In this document: positions 63,282 through 64,000 of the stretch, in pieces
How the letters are laid out: every line of letters begins with the position of its first letter
How positions within the stretch are numbered: position 1 is the first letter of the stretch
Source: Nitrospiraceae bacterium
GTDB taxonomy: Bacteria; Nitrospirota; Nitrospiria; Nitrospirales; UBA8639
Reading direction: 5' to 3'
DNA: 64,000 bases
NCBI GenBank assembly: GCA_020632635.1
Contig: JACKFE010000005.1
Coordinates: 62,001-126,000 of the forward strand
Position numbers and translations under genes: made by a program
The notes under the pieces: generated by a model
What the model was told of the DNA's origin: nothing
Database searches by the model: none
What the model saw: the letters and a program-made list of their open reading frames with translations, nothing else

Positions 63282-64000
63282 ATGTTTAACGAAATCCCAC
63301 CGCAAGAGTCCTCCACTCTATCTGAGTCCCAGTTGAATCATGATGGCTTGGCGGGTCATTCGAGGATAGAAATCGCCTCATCAATCCCAACCCATCGATT
63401 ATCCAAAAGCCGATTTTTAGCCGGGATGCAATGTTTGAAACGACTATATCTGGAAATCCATGCTCCCGAATTGGCTACTCCTCCGACACCGGATCGACGA
63501 GCCATCATGGATATGGGAACAGAAGTGGGAGTGGTGGCCCGGCAATACTTTTCCGGTGGGGTGTTGGTTGAAGAAACCCATCGACAAATTCCTGCAGCCC
63601 TGAGCCGAACGGAGGCGCTGGTATCCGATCCAGATGTTCCGGCAATTTTTGAAGGAGCGTTTGTCTGGCAAGGAGTGTTGGTGAGAGTGGATGTCTTGGA
63701 GCGGTTGGATACCCATCGCTGGCGATTAGTTGAAGTCAAAGCGACCTCCAAAGTAAAGCCGACTCATCTGGATGATTTAGCGATTCAGAAGACCGTTCTG
63801 GAAATGGGTGGAATACCGGTTGCAACCTGCGCACTTATGCATCTAAATACCCAATATGCCTTTCAGGGAAATGGGTTGAATTTAGAAGAAATGTTCTCTC
63901 TTGCCAACATGACCGAGGAAGTAAATCGTCGACAATCCTTGCTCATGCCAGAATTGGAAGACATGTGGGCGGCATTGAAGGATTCTCTCCCGCCCGATAT
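63282..64000 (+). CDS. DUF2779 family protein with RecB/Cas4-like nuclease motif (3' end off the window)
   Basis: At least 239 residues, truncated by the window end. The N-terminal LSKSRFLAGMQCLKRLYLE block is the DUF2779 signature. A D-x(n)-E-x-K-type pattern (VRVDVLERL, then LVEVKAT) near 130-155 matches PD-(D/E)XK nuclease-like folds such as RecB/Cas4. The family is of unknown function. It begins 52 bp after the HemW gene on the same strand; no CRISPR repeats or cas genes are visible in the window. Confidence 0.75.
   Translation, partial: MFNEIPPQESSTLSESQLNHDGLAGHSRIEIASSIPTHRLSKSRFLAGMQCLKRLYLEIHAPELATPPTPDRRAIMDMGTEVGVVARQYFSGGVLVEETHRQIPAALSRTEALVSDPDVPAIFEGAFVWQGVLVRVDVLERLDTHRWRLVEVKATSKVKPTHLDDLAIQKTVLEMGGIPVATCALMHLNTQYAFQGNGLNLEEMFSLANMTEEVNRRQSLLMPELEDMWAALKDSLPPD

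Noticed and set aside
63282..64000. DUF2779 protein as a CRISPR Cas4
   Set aside because: The motif is nuclease-like, but no repeats, spacers or cas genes are seen and the DUF2779 start is clear.

Overview
The window looks like a chromosomal segment of a Nitrospira-type bacterium (phylum Nitrospirota). This is inferred from gene content, not from a marker-gene search. The pointers are a cluster of five small exported c-type cytochromes, a polysaccharide-export operon with an ExeA-like ATPase and tyrosine-kinase-like protein, a bacterial GH3-family enzyme, a class I fumarase, PPK2, a TVP38/disulfide-reductase gene set, and moderate GC (about one half by eye), which would fit a marine Nitrospira lineage. 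No rRNA, tRNA, CRISPR array or intact transposase was seen.

Layout. 1-1117: remains of an integron cassette region, with a frame-broken membrane ORF and a well-formed attC site, followed directly by a 5'-truncated gamma-glutamylcyclotransferase. 1110-8000: TfoX-like protein, truncated hemoglobin, acyltransferase, AhpD-like protein with an AraC regulator, and class I fumarase. 8518-16025: glycogen-synthase-like glycosyltransferase, two paralogous small proteins around a lipoprotein, PPK2, CorA, MscS and a TPR protein. 16389-18851: LuxR-type regulator, ECF sigma with a zinc-finger partner, and a thioredoxin-fold protein. 18902-23570 (minus): a redox set of DUF3047, MerA-like reductase, TVP38 membrane protein and a second disulfide reductase. 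23906-31587 (minus): hybrid histidine kinase and a five-gene polysaccharide export operon (Wza-like lipoprotein, Wzz/Wza chimera, Wzz, ExeA-LysM ATPase, CpsD-like kinase).

31886-36923: methyltransferases, a YhiN-family flavoprotein, beta-carbonic anhydrase, a nitrobindin-like protein and an SDR. 37130-41224: a tightly overlapping operon (small membrane protein, fatty-acid-hydroxylase-family protein, GH3 amide synthetase, enolase-superfamily enzyme) that reads as an uncharacterised lipid or acyl-amino-acid pathway. 41503-43926: secreted DRQ-repeat protein, then a TIR protein beside a DUF2130 nuclease-fold protein, a possible defence pair. 44197-48008: the cytochromes and a ZIP metal transporter. 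48411-51845: GDPD, Tat-exported intradiol dioxygenase and a receiver-GGDEF-EAL protein. 52438-57909: RpoD, a two-component system and a second RpoD-like sigma factor, with strong terminators after both sigma genes. 58094-64000: ArfB, oligopeptidase B, an FNR-type reductase, a HemW-like radical SAM protein and the start of a DUF2779 protein.

The strongest candidates for undescribed biology are the GH3/enolase/hydroxylase operon, the Wzz-Wza chimera in the export operon, and the TIR-DUF2130 pair. The attC junction with a beheaded housekeeping gene and the doubled primary-type sigma factors are also notable.
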